Shown here: piece after piece, positions 17,916 to 25,681 of the stretch
Numbering within the stretch: the stretch's first letter is position 1
Layout: each line of letters starts with the position of its first letter
Source of the DNA: Paraburkholderia acidipaludis NBRC 101816
Lineage (GTDB): Bacteria > Pseudomonadota > Gammaproteobacteria > Burkholderiales > Burkholderiaceae
DNA length: 64,000 bases
Direction: 5' to 3'
Assembly: GCF_000684975.1 (NCBI RefSeq)
Contig: NZ_BAXZ01000019.1
Location: forward strand, 1-64,000
Program-made: the position numbers and the translations under genes
The notes under the pieces: model-generated
What the model was told of the DNA's origin: nothing
Seen by the model: the letters and a program-made list of their open reading frames with translations, nothing else
Databases searched by the model: none

Positions 17916-18024
17916 AGGGAATATTTGGGGGTACATTGGCGAAATCCTCCAACCAGGCGCTTTTTCTGGATGCGCTTGCGGACAGTTCCGTATCCCGATT
18001 GTGCAGGACCATGTGTGCAGGACC

Positions 18025-18594
18025 ATGAAACTCAACTTGCAGGCGAGCCGATTCGCTTTCGCCGCGCTCGCCGTGGCGGCGACGCTTGCGCTCACCGGCT
18101 GCAACGACCGCCAGATCGATTCCATGTGGCAGACGCTCAAAGCTTTCTTCGATTCGGTGAAGCCCGACGTGCTGCTGTTCAAGGGCCTCACGCCGGGTGT
18201 CTCGACGCTCGATGACGTGCGCCGCCAGATGGGCAAGCCCGAGACCGAGCGCCTCTTCGACGACGGCTCGCGCCGCCTCGAATACCCGCGCGGCCCGCAG
18301 GGCCTCAATACCTACATGGTGGACATCGGGCCGAACGGACGGCTCGTTGCGATCACCCAGGTCCTCACGGCCGAGAACTTCGCGAAGATCCGCATGGGCA
18401 TGTCCGAGGACGAAGTGCGGCAGATGCTCGGCAAGCCCGGGCAGATCGCGGCGTTCCGCCTCAAGAAGGAGACCGTGTGGAGCTGGAAATGGCTCGAAGG
18501 CGGGGTCGAGCGGGAGGCATTCTTCAACGTGCACTTCGGACCGGACGGGCGGGTCGTGACGACCTCGCGCTCGGACGTGAACCGCGGGCGCTGA
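18025..18594 (+). CDS. BamE/SmpA-OmlA-like outer-membrane lipoprotein
   Basis: A 189-residue lipoprotein. The signal peptide ends in the lipobox LTGC with acylated Cys26. After a short linker, two similar SmpA/OmlA-type units appear: KGLTPGVSTLDDVRRQMGKP (about residues 53-72) and IRMGMSEDEVRQMLGKP (about 121-137), each followed by a tyrosine- or tryptophan-rich strand. That fold is shared with BamE, but the duplicated arrangement and unlinked position argue that this is a BamE-like paralogue rather than BamE itself. It may share transcription with the patatin gene 19 bp downstream. Its link to hopanoid or envelope function is only positional. Confidence 0.85.
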   Translation: MKLNLQASRFAFAALAVAATLALTGCNDRQIDSMWQTLKAFFDSVKPDVLLFKGLTPGVSTLDDVRRQMGKPETERLFDDGSRRLEYPRGPQGLNTYMVDIGPNGRLVAITQVLTAENFAKIRMGMSEDEVRQMLGKPGQIAAFRLKKETVWSWKWLEGGVEREAFFNVHFGPDGRVVTTSRSDVNRGR

Positions 18595-18613
18595 GCGGCG
18601 GGAGGCCAGAATC

Positions 18614-19651
18614 ATGCAGCGGCGGCGGACTCCTCGTATCGGTCTTGTGCTGGGCGGCGGCGCGGCGCGCGGCTGGGCGCACATCGGCGCCATTCGCGCG
18701 CTCGAAGAGGCCGGCATCAAGCCCGACGTCGTGTGCGGCACGTCGATCGGCGCGCTGGTCGGGGCGGTCTATGCGAACGGCGATCTCGACTGGCTCGAAG
18801 AGTGGGTCGGCAAGCTCACATGGCAGACCGTGGTGCGGCTGCTCGACCTGCGCTTTTCGGGCGGGCTGCTCGGCGGACGCAAGGTGATCGACGTGTTCGC
18901 CAACAAGTTCAACGGATGCGGCATCGAGGAGCTGAGGCTGCCGTTCACGGCGGTCGCCACCGAGCTCGACACCGGCCGCGAGGTCTGGCTGCGCGACGGC
19001 GCCGTGGCCGAGGCGGTGCGCGCCTCGATCGCGATTCCCGGCCTTTTCACGCCGATCTGGCACGACGGCGTATGGCTCGTGGACGGCGGGCTCAGCAACC
19101 CGGTGCCGGTCTCCGCGGCGCGGGCGATGCGTGCCGACTGCGTGATCGCCATCGACCTCAATCACGACCTCCTGAACGGCCGCGATCTGGGCGGCATGAT
19201 CGATACGGTGCCGCGCGAAGCGCACGTCGCGGCAGCCGGCGCAACCCGGACGGCTGAGGCGGGGCAGGCAGGCGAGGCGGGTGAGCCGGGACAAGCGCAG
19301 GAGCCGCCGGAAGACGCCGGCCCGCCGGTGCTCCTGCGCCGCAACGGCAAGCCCTTTCCGCGCTGGCTCCAACCCTCGGCGACGGCCGGCAATGACGACG
19401 TGCGCGTGGCGCCGCCGCCCAGCGCGCGCGTGCCGTCGATGCTGAGCTCGATTGCGCAGAGCATCGACATCATGCAGGTGCGCATCACGAGGAGCCGTCT
19501 CGCCGGCGAGCCGGCCGACGTGCTGATCCAGCCGCGTCTTGGCGGCATGGGCATTTTCGACTTTCACCGCGCGGCGCCCGCCATCGCGGAAGGGCGCGCC
19601 GCCGTGCAGTACATGCTGCCGGCGATACGGGCGCAGTTGGGGATGGAGTAG
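18614..19651 (+). CDS. Patatin-like phospholipase family protein (RssA-like)
   Basis: A 345-residue patatin-fold serine hydrolase, probably cytoplasmic or membrane-associated. The oxyanion-hole loop GLVLGGGAARGWAH is at residues about 10-23, the nucleophile elbow GTSIG with catalytic Ser at about 43-47, and the dyad Asp in VDGGLSNPVP at about 157-166. The dyad therefore looks intact. Between about residues 215 and 285 lies a low-complexity Gly/Ala/Glu/Pro segment (EAGQAGEAGEPGQAQEP and beyond) that short RssA-type proteins lack. GGGAGG precedes the ATG. It is 19 bp downstream of the lipoprotein gene, a likely shared transcript. Natural substrates of such proteins are usually unknown. Confidence 0.9.
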   Translation: MQRRRTPRIGLVLGGGAARGWAHIGAIRALEEAGIKPDVVCGTSIGALVGAVYANGDLDWLEEWVGKLTWQTVVRLLDLRFSGGLLGGRKVIDVFANKFNGCGIEELRLPFTAVATELDTGREVWLRDGAVAEAVRASIAIPGLFTPIWHDGVWLVDGGLSNPVPVSAARAMRADCVIAIDLNHDLLNGRDLGGMIDTVPREAHVAAAGATRTAEAGQAGEAGEPGQAQEPPEDAGPPVLLRRNGKPFPRWLQPSATAGNDDVRVAPPPSARVPSMLSSIAQSIDIMQVRITRSRLAGEPADVLIQPRLGGMGIFDFHRAAPAIAEGRAAVQYMLPAIRAQLGME

Positions 19652-19679
19652 AAGGCGGCGCGCCCAAGGCGCTTTGCCG

Positions 19680-20018
19680 CTACAGGTTCAGAATGCCGGC
19701 CACGGCAAATCTGGCCGCTTCCAGTTCTTCTTCTGTCGCCGCCTCGCCCCGGTGACGCCAGATTCGTCCCCTCAGGGACAGCGTGGTGATTTGATCCGCC
19801 ATCGCGACGCACGGCCTGCTGAGGCCGCTGATCGGAATCTCCGATTCCCAGCCGTGAATGGTGCTGGTAATGGGCAGCCCGATGAAGCGGCTTGTCAGTT
19901 CGTTGAATTCGGCGTCCGTGAGCACGAGGGCCGGCCGGTAGCCGTCCTGCTCATTACCTGCGCCCGGTCCCACGTTGAGCCAAACAATATCGCCTGCATC
20001 GGGTGTTCCGTTCTTCAT
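19680..20018 (-). CDS. mazF: MazF/PemK-type endoribonuclease toxin
   Basis: A 112-residue toxin of the MazF/PemK mRNA-interferase family. It starts PDAGDIVWLNVGPGAGNEQDG and continues YRPALVLTDAEFN, the family's first strands with the conserved Arg. GLPITSTIHGW and VMADQ-like VAMADQITTLSLR follow, ending in the helical EEELEAARFAVAGIL. The gene is 6 bp downstream of mazE, in the normal antitoxin-then-toxin order. The RNA target site cannot be predicted. Confidence 0.92.
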   Translation of the reverse strand: MKNGTPDAGDIVWLNVGPGAGNEQDGYRPALVLTDAEFNELTSRFIGLPITSTIHGWESEIPISGLSRPCVAMADQITTLSLRGRIWRHRGEAATEEELEAARFAVAGILNL

Positions 20019-20024
20019 GCGTTC

Positions 20025-20312
20025 TCACCATGGGTCAAAACGCGTCGGGTCATCGGGACCACCGATTTCGGAGCCCTGCGGTTCGCCGAAGTCGACGAGC
20101 GGATGCTGCGCCAGCCGCTTCTCGCGCAATTGCTGCAGATACCGCTCGCGCGAAAAGCGCCGGATTGCCGTATGAGGGCGAATCGTGAGCACACCGTCTT
20201 CGACTTCCATTTCGATCTCCTGGCCTTCGGCAAACGCCAGCTTTGCGGCAACGCTGGCCGGGATTCGCACCGCAAGGCTATTTCCCCAACGCTTGAGGGT
20301 CTGAATAGACAT
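20025..20312 (-). CDS. mazE: MazE-type antitoxin (AbrB-like DNA-binding)
   Basis: A 95-residue antitoxin. The N-terminal swapped-hairpin DNA-binding domain is clear: LKRWGNSLAVRIPASVAAKL (residues 6-25), then GQEIEMEVEDGVLTIRP. The acidic C-terminal tail (PLVDFGEPQGSEIGGPDDPT) would bind and neutralise MazF. It is first in the operon and probably autoregulates from the palindromic region at 20360-20438. Confidence 0.92.
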   Translation of the reverse strand: MSIQTLKRWGNSLAVRIPASVAAKLAFAEGQEIEMEVEDGVLTIRPHTAIRRFSRERYLQQLREKRLAQHPLVDFGEPQGSEIGGPDDPTRFDPW

Positions 20313-20359
20313 TTAACATCTCCTTGGGTTTGTCCGCCAATCGGCCGAATGGGGTATTA

Positions 20360-20438
20360 GCGCAGCGTATCAACGCGTTGATACTAGCAGAAGCCTACTC
20401 TCCCCGCGCGTCTGTGTCAACGTGTTGATACGCTGCGC
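20360..20438 (-). promoter_or_regulatory. Double palindromic operator upstream of mazEF
   Basis: Two 25-bp arms (20360-20384 and 20414-20438) are inverted repeats of each other with 23 of 25 positions matching, separated by 29 bp. The left arm contains a perfect 18-bp palindrome, GTATCAACGCGTTGATAC (20367-20384). The right arm contains a near-perfect version, GTGTCAACGTGTTGATAC (20414-20431). The region lies 48-126 bp upstream of the mazE start. Autoregulation of MazE through palindromes is established for the family; assigning these exact sites to MazE is inference. Confidence 0.7.
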
Positions 20439-20754
20439 AGGGATTGTCGGCGTCGATCCCGTGACCGCGTGATGCCCGCGGCACGGCCTATCGAAAAAAC
20501 GCCTCCAAACTTGCGAAAACGCTCCGCCCGGCGGGGCGGCGTCGCTTTGGCTTTCAATTTCATCGCGCCCGCGAAGACAGGGGCCGCTGTGGCCGCCGGC
20601 CCACATGAGGCAGTGGATGCTGCGCTGCAATATTCCGGGCGCCCGCGATTGAGCGATCCTTTTTGCCCTGCGACGATTCGCGCACATTCCCCCGGCGCCT
20701 CTTATGACGTGGCCCACCGAGGGGAGGACGACAACGATTCCCCCGGAGACGCGC
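20439..20754. other. Intergenic region upstream of the arginine transporter operon
   Basis: About 316 bp between the mazEF operator and the first permease gene, without a supportable gene. It should carry the promoter of the aot-type operon. A minus-strand match to CGTCGC-N8-AA at 20660-20675 weakly resembles the ArgR half-site reported in Pseudomonas (TGTCGC-N8-AA). I see no clear -35/-10. Confidence 0.35.
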
Positions 20755-21444
20755 GTGTTCCTCTACGGCTTTGGCCCGATTCTCCTCGCCGGCACGATCC
20801 AGACCGTCGAGCTCTCGCTGCTTTCGCTCGGCGTGGCCGTGCTGCTGGGCCTGGTCGGCGCGGCGGCGAAGCTTTCGCCCAACCGGGCGCTCTCGGCAGC
20901 GGCGACCGCCTACACGACGCTGATCCGCTCGGTGCCCGACCTCGTGCTGATGCTGCTGCTGTTCTACAGCATCCAGATCGGCGTGAACGAGGCCACCGAC
21001 GCGCTCGGCATGGCGCAGATCGACATCGACCCGTTCGCGGCCGGCGTGCTGACGCTCGGCTTCATCTACGGCGCGTACTTCACCGAAACCTTCCGCGGCG
21101 CCTTCCTTGCCGTGCCGCGCGGCCAGCTCGAGGCAGGCTCGGCCTACGGCATGAGCGGCGCACGCGTGTTCGCACGCATCCTGTTTCCGCAGATGATGCG
21201 CTTCGCACTGCCGGGCATCGGCAACAACTGGCAGGTGCTCGTGAAGGCGACGGCGCTCGTTTCGATCATCGGTCTCGCCGACGTCGTCAAAGCCGCCCAG
21301 GACGCGGGCCGCAGCACCTTCAACCTGTTCTTCTTCCTGCTCGTGGCCGCCGCGATCTACCTCGCGATCACGACCGTCTCCAACTTCGCGCTGATCTGGC
21401 TCGAACGCCGCTACTCGGCGGGCGTGCGCCACGCGCAACTCTGA
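20755..21444 (+). CDS. aotQ: Arginine/ornithine-type ABC transporter permease (AotQ/HisQ-like)
   Basis: A 229-residue inner-membrane permease of the polar-amino-acid family. Several hydrophobic segments flank the conserved cytoplasmic loop AGSAYGMSGARVFARILFPQ (the EAA loop that contacts the ATPase). The GTG at 20755 is chosen because GGAG lies six bases upstream and the protein then starts VFLYGFGPILLAGT, like HisQ. An ATG at 20704 lacks a ribosome site. It is followed 19 bp later by the second permease. Linkage to argR and the ast genes indicates arginine/ornithine rather than histidine as the main substrate. Confidence 0.88.
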   Translation: MFLYGFGPILLAGTIQTVELSLLSLGVAVLLGLVGAAAKLSPNRALSAAATAYTTLIRSVPDLVLMLLLFYSIQIGVNEATDALGMAQIDIDPFAAGVLTLGFIYGAYFTETFRGAFLAVPRGQLEAGSAYGMSGARVFARILFPQMMRFALPGIGNNWQVLVKATALVSIIGLADVVKAAQDAGRSTFNLFFFLLVAAAIYLAITTVSNFALIWLERRYSAGVRHAQL

Positions 21445-21463
21445 CGAGCGGGGACCCCGCATC

Positions 21464-22177
21464 ATGAACGAAATCATTCAGCAGTTCGGCAAGGCTTTCC
21501 TCTACTGGGACGGCGAACATGTGTCGGGACTCGCGATGACGCTCTGGCTGCTCGTCGTCTCCGTGGGGTTCGGCTTCGTGTTCTCGGTGCCGCTCGCGGT
21601 GGCGCGCGTGTCGAAGCGGCGCTGGCTCTCGGTGCCCGTGCGCTTCTACGCCTGGGTGTTCCGCGGCACGCCGCTCTACGTGCAGTTGCTGCTCATCTAT
21701 ACGGGCGTGTACAGTCTCGCCTTCGTGCGCGCCGAGCCGCTGCTCGACGCGTTCTTCCGCAGCGGCCTGAATTGCGCGATCCTCGCGTTCGCGCTCAACA
21801 CCTGCGCGTACACGACCGAGATTTTCGCGGGCGCGATCCGCGCGACCTCGCACGGCGAAGTGGAAGCCGCGCGCGCCTACGGCATGAGCCCGTTCACGCT
21901 GTACTGGCGCGTCGTGCTGCCCTCGGCGCTGCGCCGCGCGCTGCCGCTGTACAGTAACGAAGTGATTCTGATGCTGCATGCCACGACCGTCGCCTTCACC
22001 GCCACGGTGCCCGACATCCTGAAGGTCGCGCGCGATGCCAATTCGGCGACGTACCGCTCGTTCGAGTCGTTCGGCTTCGCGGCCCTGATTTACTGTGCGG
22101 TATCGTTCGTGCTGGTGGCCGCGTTCCGCCGCGCCGAACGCCGCTGGCTCGGTTATCTCGCCGTGCGCAAGCACTGA
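21464..22177 (+). CDS. aotM: Arginine/ornithine-type ABC transporter permease (AotM/HisM-like)
   Basis: A 237-residue permease paired with the preceding AotQ-like protein. About five membrane segments are visible, and the EAA loop reads VEAARAYGMSPFTLYWRVVLP (about residues 127-147). RGTPLYVQLLLIYTG near residue 65 is typical of HisM-type permeases. The stop overlaps the extended reading frame of the ATPase gene, but the ATPase's likely TTG start is 54 bp downstream. It forms the membrane channel of the importer with AotQ. Confidence 0.88.
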   Translation: MNEIIQQFGKAFLYWDGEHVSGLAMTLWLLVVSVGFGFVFSVPLAVARVSKRRWLSVPVRFYAWVFRGTPLYVQLLLIYTGVYSLAFVRAEPLLDAFFRSGLNCAILAFALNTCAYTTEIFAGAIRATSHGEVEAARAYGMSPFTLYWRVVLPSALRRALPLYSNEVILMLHATTVAFTATVPDILKVARDANSATYRSFESFGFAALIYCAVSFVLVAAFRRAERRWLGYLAVRKH

Positions 22178-22230
22178 TGCGCGGTGCCTGGCAGTCCCGA
22201 GCCTTACCGGACTCAAGAAGGAGACCTATC

Positions 22231-23067
22231 TTGTCCCAGACGACGCAAAACGTTCAGAACGCCCCGCATTCTGCGGCCCAAACCGCGACCCAGGCGGGCA
22301 CGAGCAAACTGATCGCGCGCGACATTCACAAGCGCTATGGCGACCACGAGGTGCTCAAGGGCGTTTCGCTCGACGCGAAGAAGGGCGACGTGATCAGCAT
22401 CATCGGTGCGAGCGGCTCGGGCAAGAGCACGTTCCTGCGCTGCATCAATTTCCTCGAGAAACCGAACGCCGGCGAGATCGTCGTGGACGGCGAGGCCGTG
22501 CGCACGAAAGCGGGCCGCGGCGGCGACCTCGAAGTGGCCGATCACAAGCAGCTCCAGCGCATCCGCACGAAGCTGGCGATGGTGTTCCAGCACTTCAATC
22601 TCTGGTCGCACATGAACGTGATCGAGAACGTGATCGAGGCGCCCGTGCATGTGCTGGGCGTGCCGCGCCGCGAGGCCGAGGAGCGCGCGCGCGAATACCT
22701 CGAAAAGGTGGGCCTCGCGCCGCGCGTGGAGAAGCAGTACCCGGCGCATCTTTCGGGTGGTCAGCAGCAGCGCGTGGCGATTGCGCGCGCGCTCGCCATG
22801 CACCCGGACGTCATGCTGTTCGACGAGCCCACCTCGGCACTCGACCCCGAACTCGTGGGCGAGGTGCTGAAGGTGATGCAGAAGCTCGCGGAGGAAGGCC
22901 GCACGATGATCGTCGTCACGCACGAAATGGGCTTTGCGCGCAACGTCTCGAATCACGTGATGTTCCTGCATCAGGGCCGCACGGAAGAAGAGGGCGCACC
23001 CGCAGACGTGCTCGGCAACCCGAGGAGCGAGCGGCTGCGCCAGTTCCTCTCGGGCAGCCTGAAGTAA
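22231..23067 (+). CDS. aotP: Arginine/ornithine-type ABC transporter ATPase (AotP/HisP-like)
   Basis: A 278-residue ABC ATPase. Walker A is GASGSGKST, the Q-loop VFQHFNLW, the signature LSGGQQQR, Walker B VMLFDEP and the switch His in VTHEMGFA. All are intact, and the sequence is of the HisP/GlnQ polar amino-acid class. The frame opens at 22177, but TTG 22231 follows an AAGGAGA site at ideal spacing and is preferred. The first ~27 residues are Gln/Ala/Asn-rich and poorly conserved. It energises the AotQM channel, and argR follows 43 bp downstream, as in the Pseudomonas aotJQMOP-argR operon. Confidence 0.9.
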   Translation: MSQTTQNVQNAPHSAAQTATQAGTSKLIARDIHKRYGDHEVLKGVSLDAKKGDVISIIGASGSGKSTFLRCINFLEKPNAGEIVVDGEAVRTKAGRGGDLEVADHKQLQRIRTKLAMVFQHFNLWSHMNVIENVIEAPVHVLGVPRREAEERAREYLEKVGLAPRVEKQYPAHLSGGQQQRVAIARALAMHPDVMLFDEPTSALDPELVGEVLKVMQKLAEEGRTMIVVTHEMGFARNVSNHVMFLHQGRTEEEGAPADVLGNPRSERLRQFLSGSLK

Positions 23068-23110
23068 GCAGGGCCATGCTGCCCGCTGCAAAGACGCCCG
23101 CATTCCGACG

Positions 23111-24241
23111 ATGATCCGCACCCGCTCCATCGCGGCGGCCGCGCCGAACGCCGCACCCGTCGCGCCCACGGTGTCCAATGGCGCCGCGTCCGGCAATCCG
23201 CCCGGCGCGGCGCCCGCGCGCGCGGGCCGCACCGCGCAGGTAGCGATCGTGGCGCTGCCGCCGGTATCGATGTCGGGCATGGGGCCTATCGTCGATGCGT
23301 TGAACCTCGCCAACGAGATCGACGGCCGCGCGCTCTACCGCTGGCAGATGTTCTCGTGGAACGGGCGGCCCGTGCCGCTCGCGGGCGGCGCGCAGTGGCC
23401 CGCCGACGGCGCCTTCGGCGATGCACTTGCGTGCGACTGGCTGATCGTCGTGACCGAGCGCTACCAGCAGTTCGCCGACTACCGCCTCTTTCTCGCGAGC
23501 CTCGCGCGCGTGGGCCAGCGCACGCCGCTCGTCACGGGCATCCACCACGGCATCTGGTGGCTCGCGATGGCCGGACAGCTGCAGGGCTATCGCGTGGCCG
23601 TGAACTGGGAGACGTACCAGCAGTTCGCCGAGCAGTTCGAGCGCACCATCGTCACGCAGCACATCTACGAAATCGACCGCGATCGCGCGACCTGCGCGGG
23701 CGGTCAGGCCACGCTCGACTTCATGCTGGCGATGATCGGCCGCGACCATGGGCCCGAGCTCGCCGCGCGCATTGCCGACGCGCTCGGCGCGAGCACGCTC
23801 AGAAGCGGCGACGAGCGCCAGCGCATTCCCTACGTGACGGCGCCCGGCGAGCGCCATCCGCGCCTGAACGACGCGCTCATGCTCATGGAGGCCAATATCG
23901 AGGATCCGCTCACCACCGACGAGATCGCCGGCCTCGTGGGCGTGTCGCGGCGTCAGCTCGAACGGCTCTTTCGCCAATACCTGGGTGCGATGCCGTCGAA
24001 GTACTACCTCGGCCTGCGTCTCGCGAAAGCACGCTCGCAGCTGCAGCGCACGAGCAAGTCGGTCGTGCAGATCAGCCTCGCGTGCGGGTTTTCGTCGGCG
24101 GCGCATTTCTCGAATGCCTACCGCGAGCGCTTTGGCGTGACGCCGCGCGAGGATCGCCGCAACTGGATCGAACGCCAGCACGGCGGCGCGGTGGCCGAGC
24201 CGCGCGCCGGCGCGCTCGTCGAGCCGCCGGAACCCGCATGA
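23111..24241 (+). CDS. argR: ArgR, AraC/GlxA-family arginine-responsive regulator
   Basis: A 376-residue transcription factor of the GlxA subfamily. The N-terminal ~40 residues are Ala/Pro-rich. Residues about 42-215 form a DJ-1/PfpI-like sensing domain without catalytic function. Residues about 255-360 are two AraC-type HTH motifs, with LTTDEIAGLVGVSRRQLERL and VVQISLACGFSSAAHFSNAY. In Pseudomonas aeruginosa the homologous ArgR activates the aot and aru operons on arginine. Here it sits exactly between the aot-type transporter and the ast genes, which strongly supports the same role. It is unrelated to the hexameric E. coli ArgR of the same name. Confidence 0.9.
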   Translation: MIRTRSIAAAAPNAAPVAPTVSNGAASGNPPGAAPARAGRTAQVAIVALPPVSMSGMGPIVDALNLANEIDGRALYRWQMFSWNGRPVPLAGGAQWPADGAFGDALACDWLIVVTERYQQFADYRLFLASLARVGQRTPLVTGIHHGIWWLAMAGQLQGYRVAVNWETYQQFAEQFERTIVTQHIYEIDRDRATCAGGQATLDFMLAMIGRDHGPELAARIADALGASTLRSGDERQRIPYVTAPGERHPRLNDALMLMEANIEDPLTTDEIAGLVGVSRRQLERLFRQYLGAMPSKYYLGLRLAKARSQLQRTSKSVVQISLACGFSSAAHFSNAYRERFGVTPREDRRNWIERQHGGAVAEPRAGALVEPPEPA

Positions 24242-24284
24242 ACGGGCAGGCGCCGCGCGCGAGCGCACTGGCCTCGAAAGAACG

Positions 24285-24327
24285 TGTCGCGCACACGCAA
24301 GACGTTTGCGGCGCGCTTGCCTACACT
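24285..24327 (+). promoter_or_regulatory. Candidate ArgR half-site and promoter of the ast operon
   Basis: TGTCGC at 24285-24290, eight bases, then AA at 24299-24300 match the half-site form reported for Pseudomonas ArgR. TACACT at 24322-24327 could be the -10 element; at the right distance upstream there is no good -35, as is common for activated promoters. The second half-site expected in a direct repeat is not clear. Gene astC starts at 24435. The reading is inferential. Confidence 0.4.
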
Positions 24328-24434
24328 GCTCCTGTTATCGATGCGCGCACCGCACGCGCGGCGCGCGCCACCCGAACCCCGAGCCCGCCCCGGGCCTGCG
24401 CTTCGCGCCCCCACTGCGACTGAAAGGATTCGCC

Positions 24435-25649
24435 ATGAACGACCAGACTGTGACCCGCAAGACCTTCGACGACGTGATGGTGCCGTGTTTCTCGCCGGCG
24501 CCGTTCGTGCCCGACCGCGGCCTCGGCTCGCGCGTATGGGACACCGAAGGCCGCGACTACATCGACTTCGCGGGCGGGATCGCCGTGACGGCCCTCGGCC
24601 ACGCGCACCCCGAGCTGCTGCGCGTGCTGAACGAGCAGGGTGGCAAGCTCTGGCACATCGGCAACGGCTATACGAACGAGCCGGTGCTGCGCCTCGCGCA
24701 GAAGCTCGAAGCGCTGACCTTCGCCGACCGTGCGTTCTTCGCGAACTCGGGCGCCGAAGCCAACGAGGCCGCGCTCAAGCTCGCGCGCCGCGTCGCGTTC
24801 GAACGTTTCGGTGAGCAGAAGTTTGAAATCGTTTCGTTCACGCAATCGTTCCACGGCCGCACTTTCTTCACGGTGAGCGTGGGCGGCCAGCCGAAGTATT
24901 CCGAAGGCTTCGGCCCGGTGCCGGGCGGCATTCGCCATCTGCCGTACAACGATATCGAGGCGGCGCGCGCGGCGATCGGCGCGCAAACCTGCGCGGTGAT
25001 CGTCGAGCCGGTGCAGGGCGAAGGCGGCGTGATCCCGGCCGATCCGGCTTTCCTGCGCGCGCTGCGCGAGGCCTGCGACGCGCACGGCGCGCTGCTGATT
25101 TTCGACGAAGTGCAGACCGGCGTGGGCCGCACGGGCCACTTCTATGCGTACGAGGACACGGGCGTGACGCCCGACATCCTGACGACCGCCAAGGCGCTCG
25201 GCAACGGCTTCCCGATTGGCGCGATGCTGACGACCGAAGCGATCGCGGCGCACTTCAAGGTGGGCGTGCACGGCACGACCTATGGCGGCAATCCGCTTGG
25301 CGCGGCGATCGCGGGCAAGGTGGTCGATATCGTGAGCGAACCGGCCGTGCTGGCGGGCGTGCGCTCGCGCGGCGAGACGATCCGCGCGAAGCTCTCGAGC
25401 CTGCACGAGCGTTTTGACGTGTTTGCCGACGTGCGCGGCAAGGGCCTGCTGATCGGCGCTGAACTGAACGCGCGCTACGCGGGCCGCGCAAAGGACTTCA
25501 ACGCGGCGGCGGCCAACCGCGGCGTGATGATGCTGATCGCGGGCCCGGACGTGCTGCGCTTCGCGCCCTCGCTCATCATTCCCGAAGCGGATCTGGCCGA
25601 GGGCTTCGTGCGCCTCGAACAGGCCTTCGAGGACGTCATCGGCCGCTGA
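24435..25649 (+). CDS. astC: Succinylornithine transaminase AstC/AruC
   Basis: A 404-residue class III PLP aminotransferase. In the arginine succinyltransferase (AST) pathway it converts N2-succinylornithine to N-succinylglutamate semialdehyde. PLP lysine is Lys253 in DILTTAKALGNGFPIG. Other signatures are FANSGAEANEAALKLAR (about 103-119), EPVQGEGGVIPA, and LLIFDEVQTGVGRTG. The ATG follows AAAGGA; the frame extends to 24306 without family similarity. Enzymes of this type often also act on acetylornithine (ArgD activity), but the position at the head of an ast operon decides the name. Confidence 0.94.
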   Translation: MNDQTVTRKTFDDVMVPCFSPAPFVPDRGLGSRVWDTEGRDYIDFAGGIAVTALGHAHPELLRVLNEQGGKLWHIGNGYTNEPVLRLAQKLEALTFADRAFFANSGAEANEAALKLARRVAFERFGEQKFEIVSFTQSFHGRTFFTVSVGGQPKYSEGFGPVPGGIRHLPYNDIEAARAAIGAQTCAVIVEPVQGEGGVIPADPAFLRALREACDAHGALLIFDEVQTGVGRTGHFYAYEDTGVTPDILTTAKALGNGFPIGAMLTTEAIAAHFKVGVHGTTYGGNPLGAAIAGKVVDIVSEPAVLAGVRSRGETIRAKLSSLHERFDVFADVRGKGLLIGAELNARYAGRAKDFNAAAANRGVMMLIAGPDVLRFAPSLIIPEADLAEGFVRLEQAFEDVIGR

Positions 25650-25681
25650 TCCGCCGCCGTTCAACCGACACAGGACCGACG

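Noticed and set aside
19652..19679. Terminator between patatin gene and mazF
   Set aside because: Only a 5-bp GCGCC/GGCGC stem with a bulged extension and no T run; too weak to annotate.
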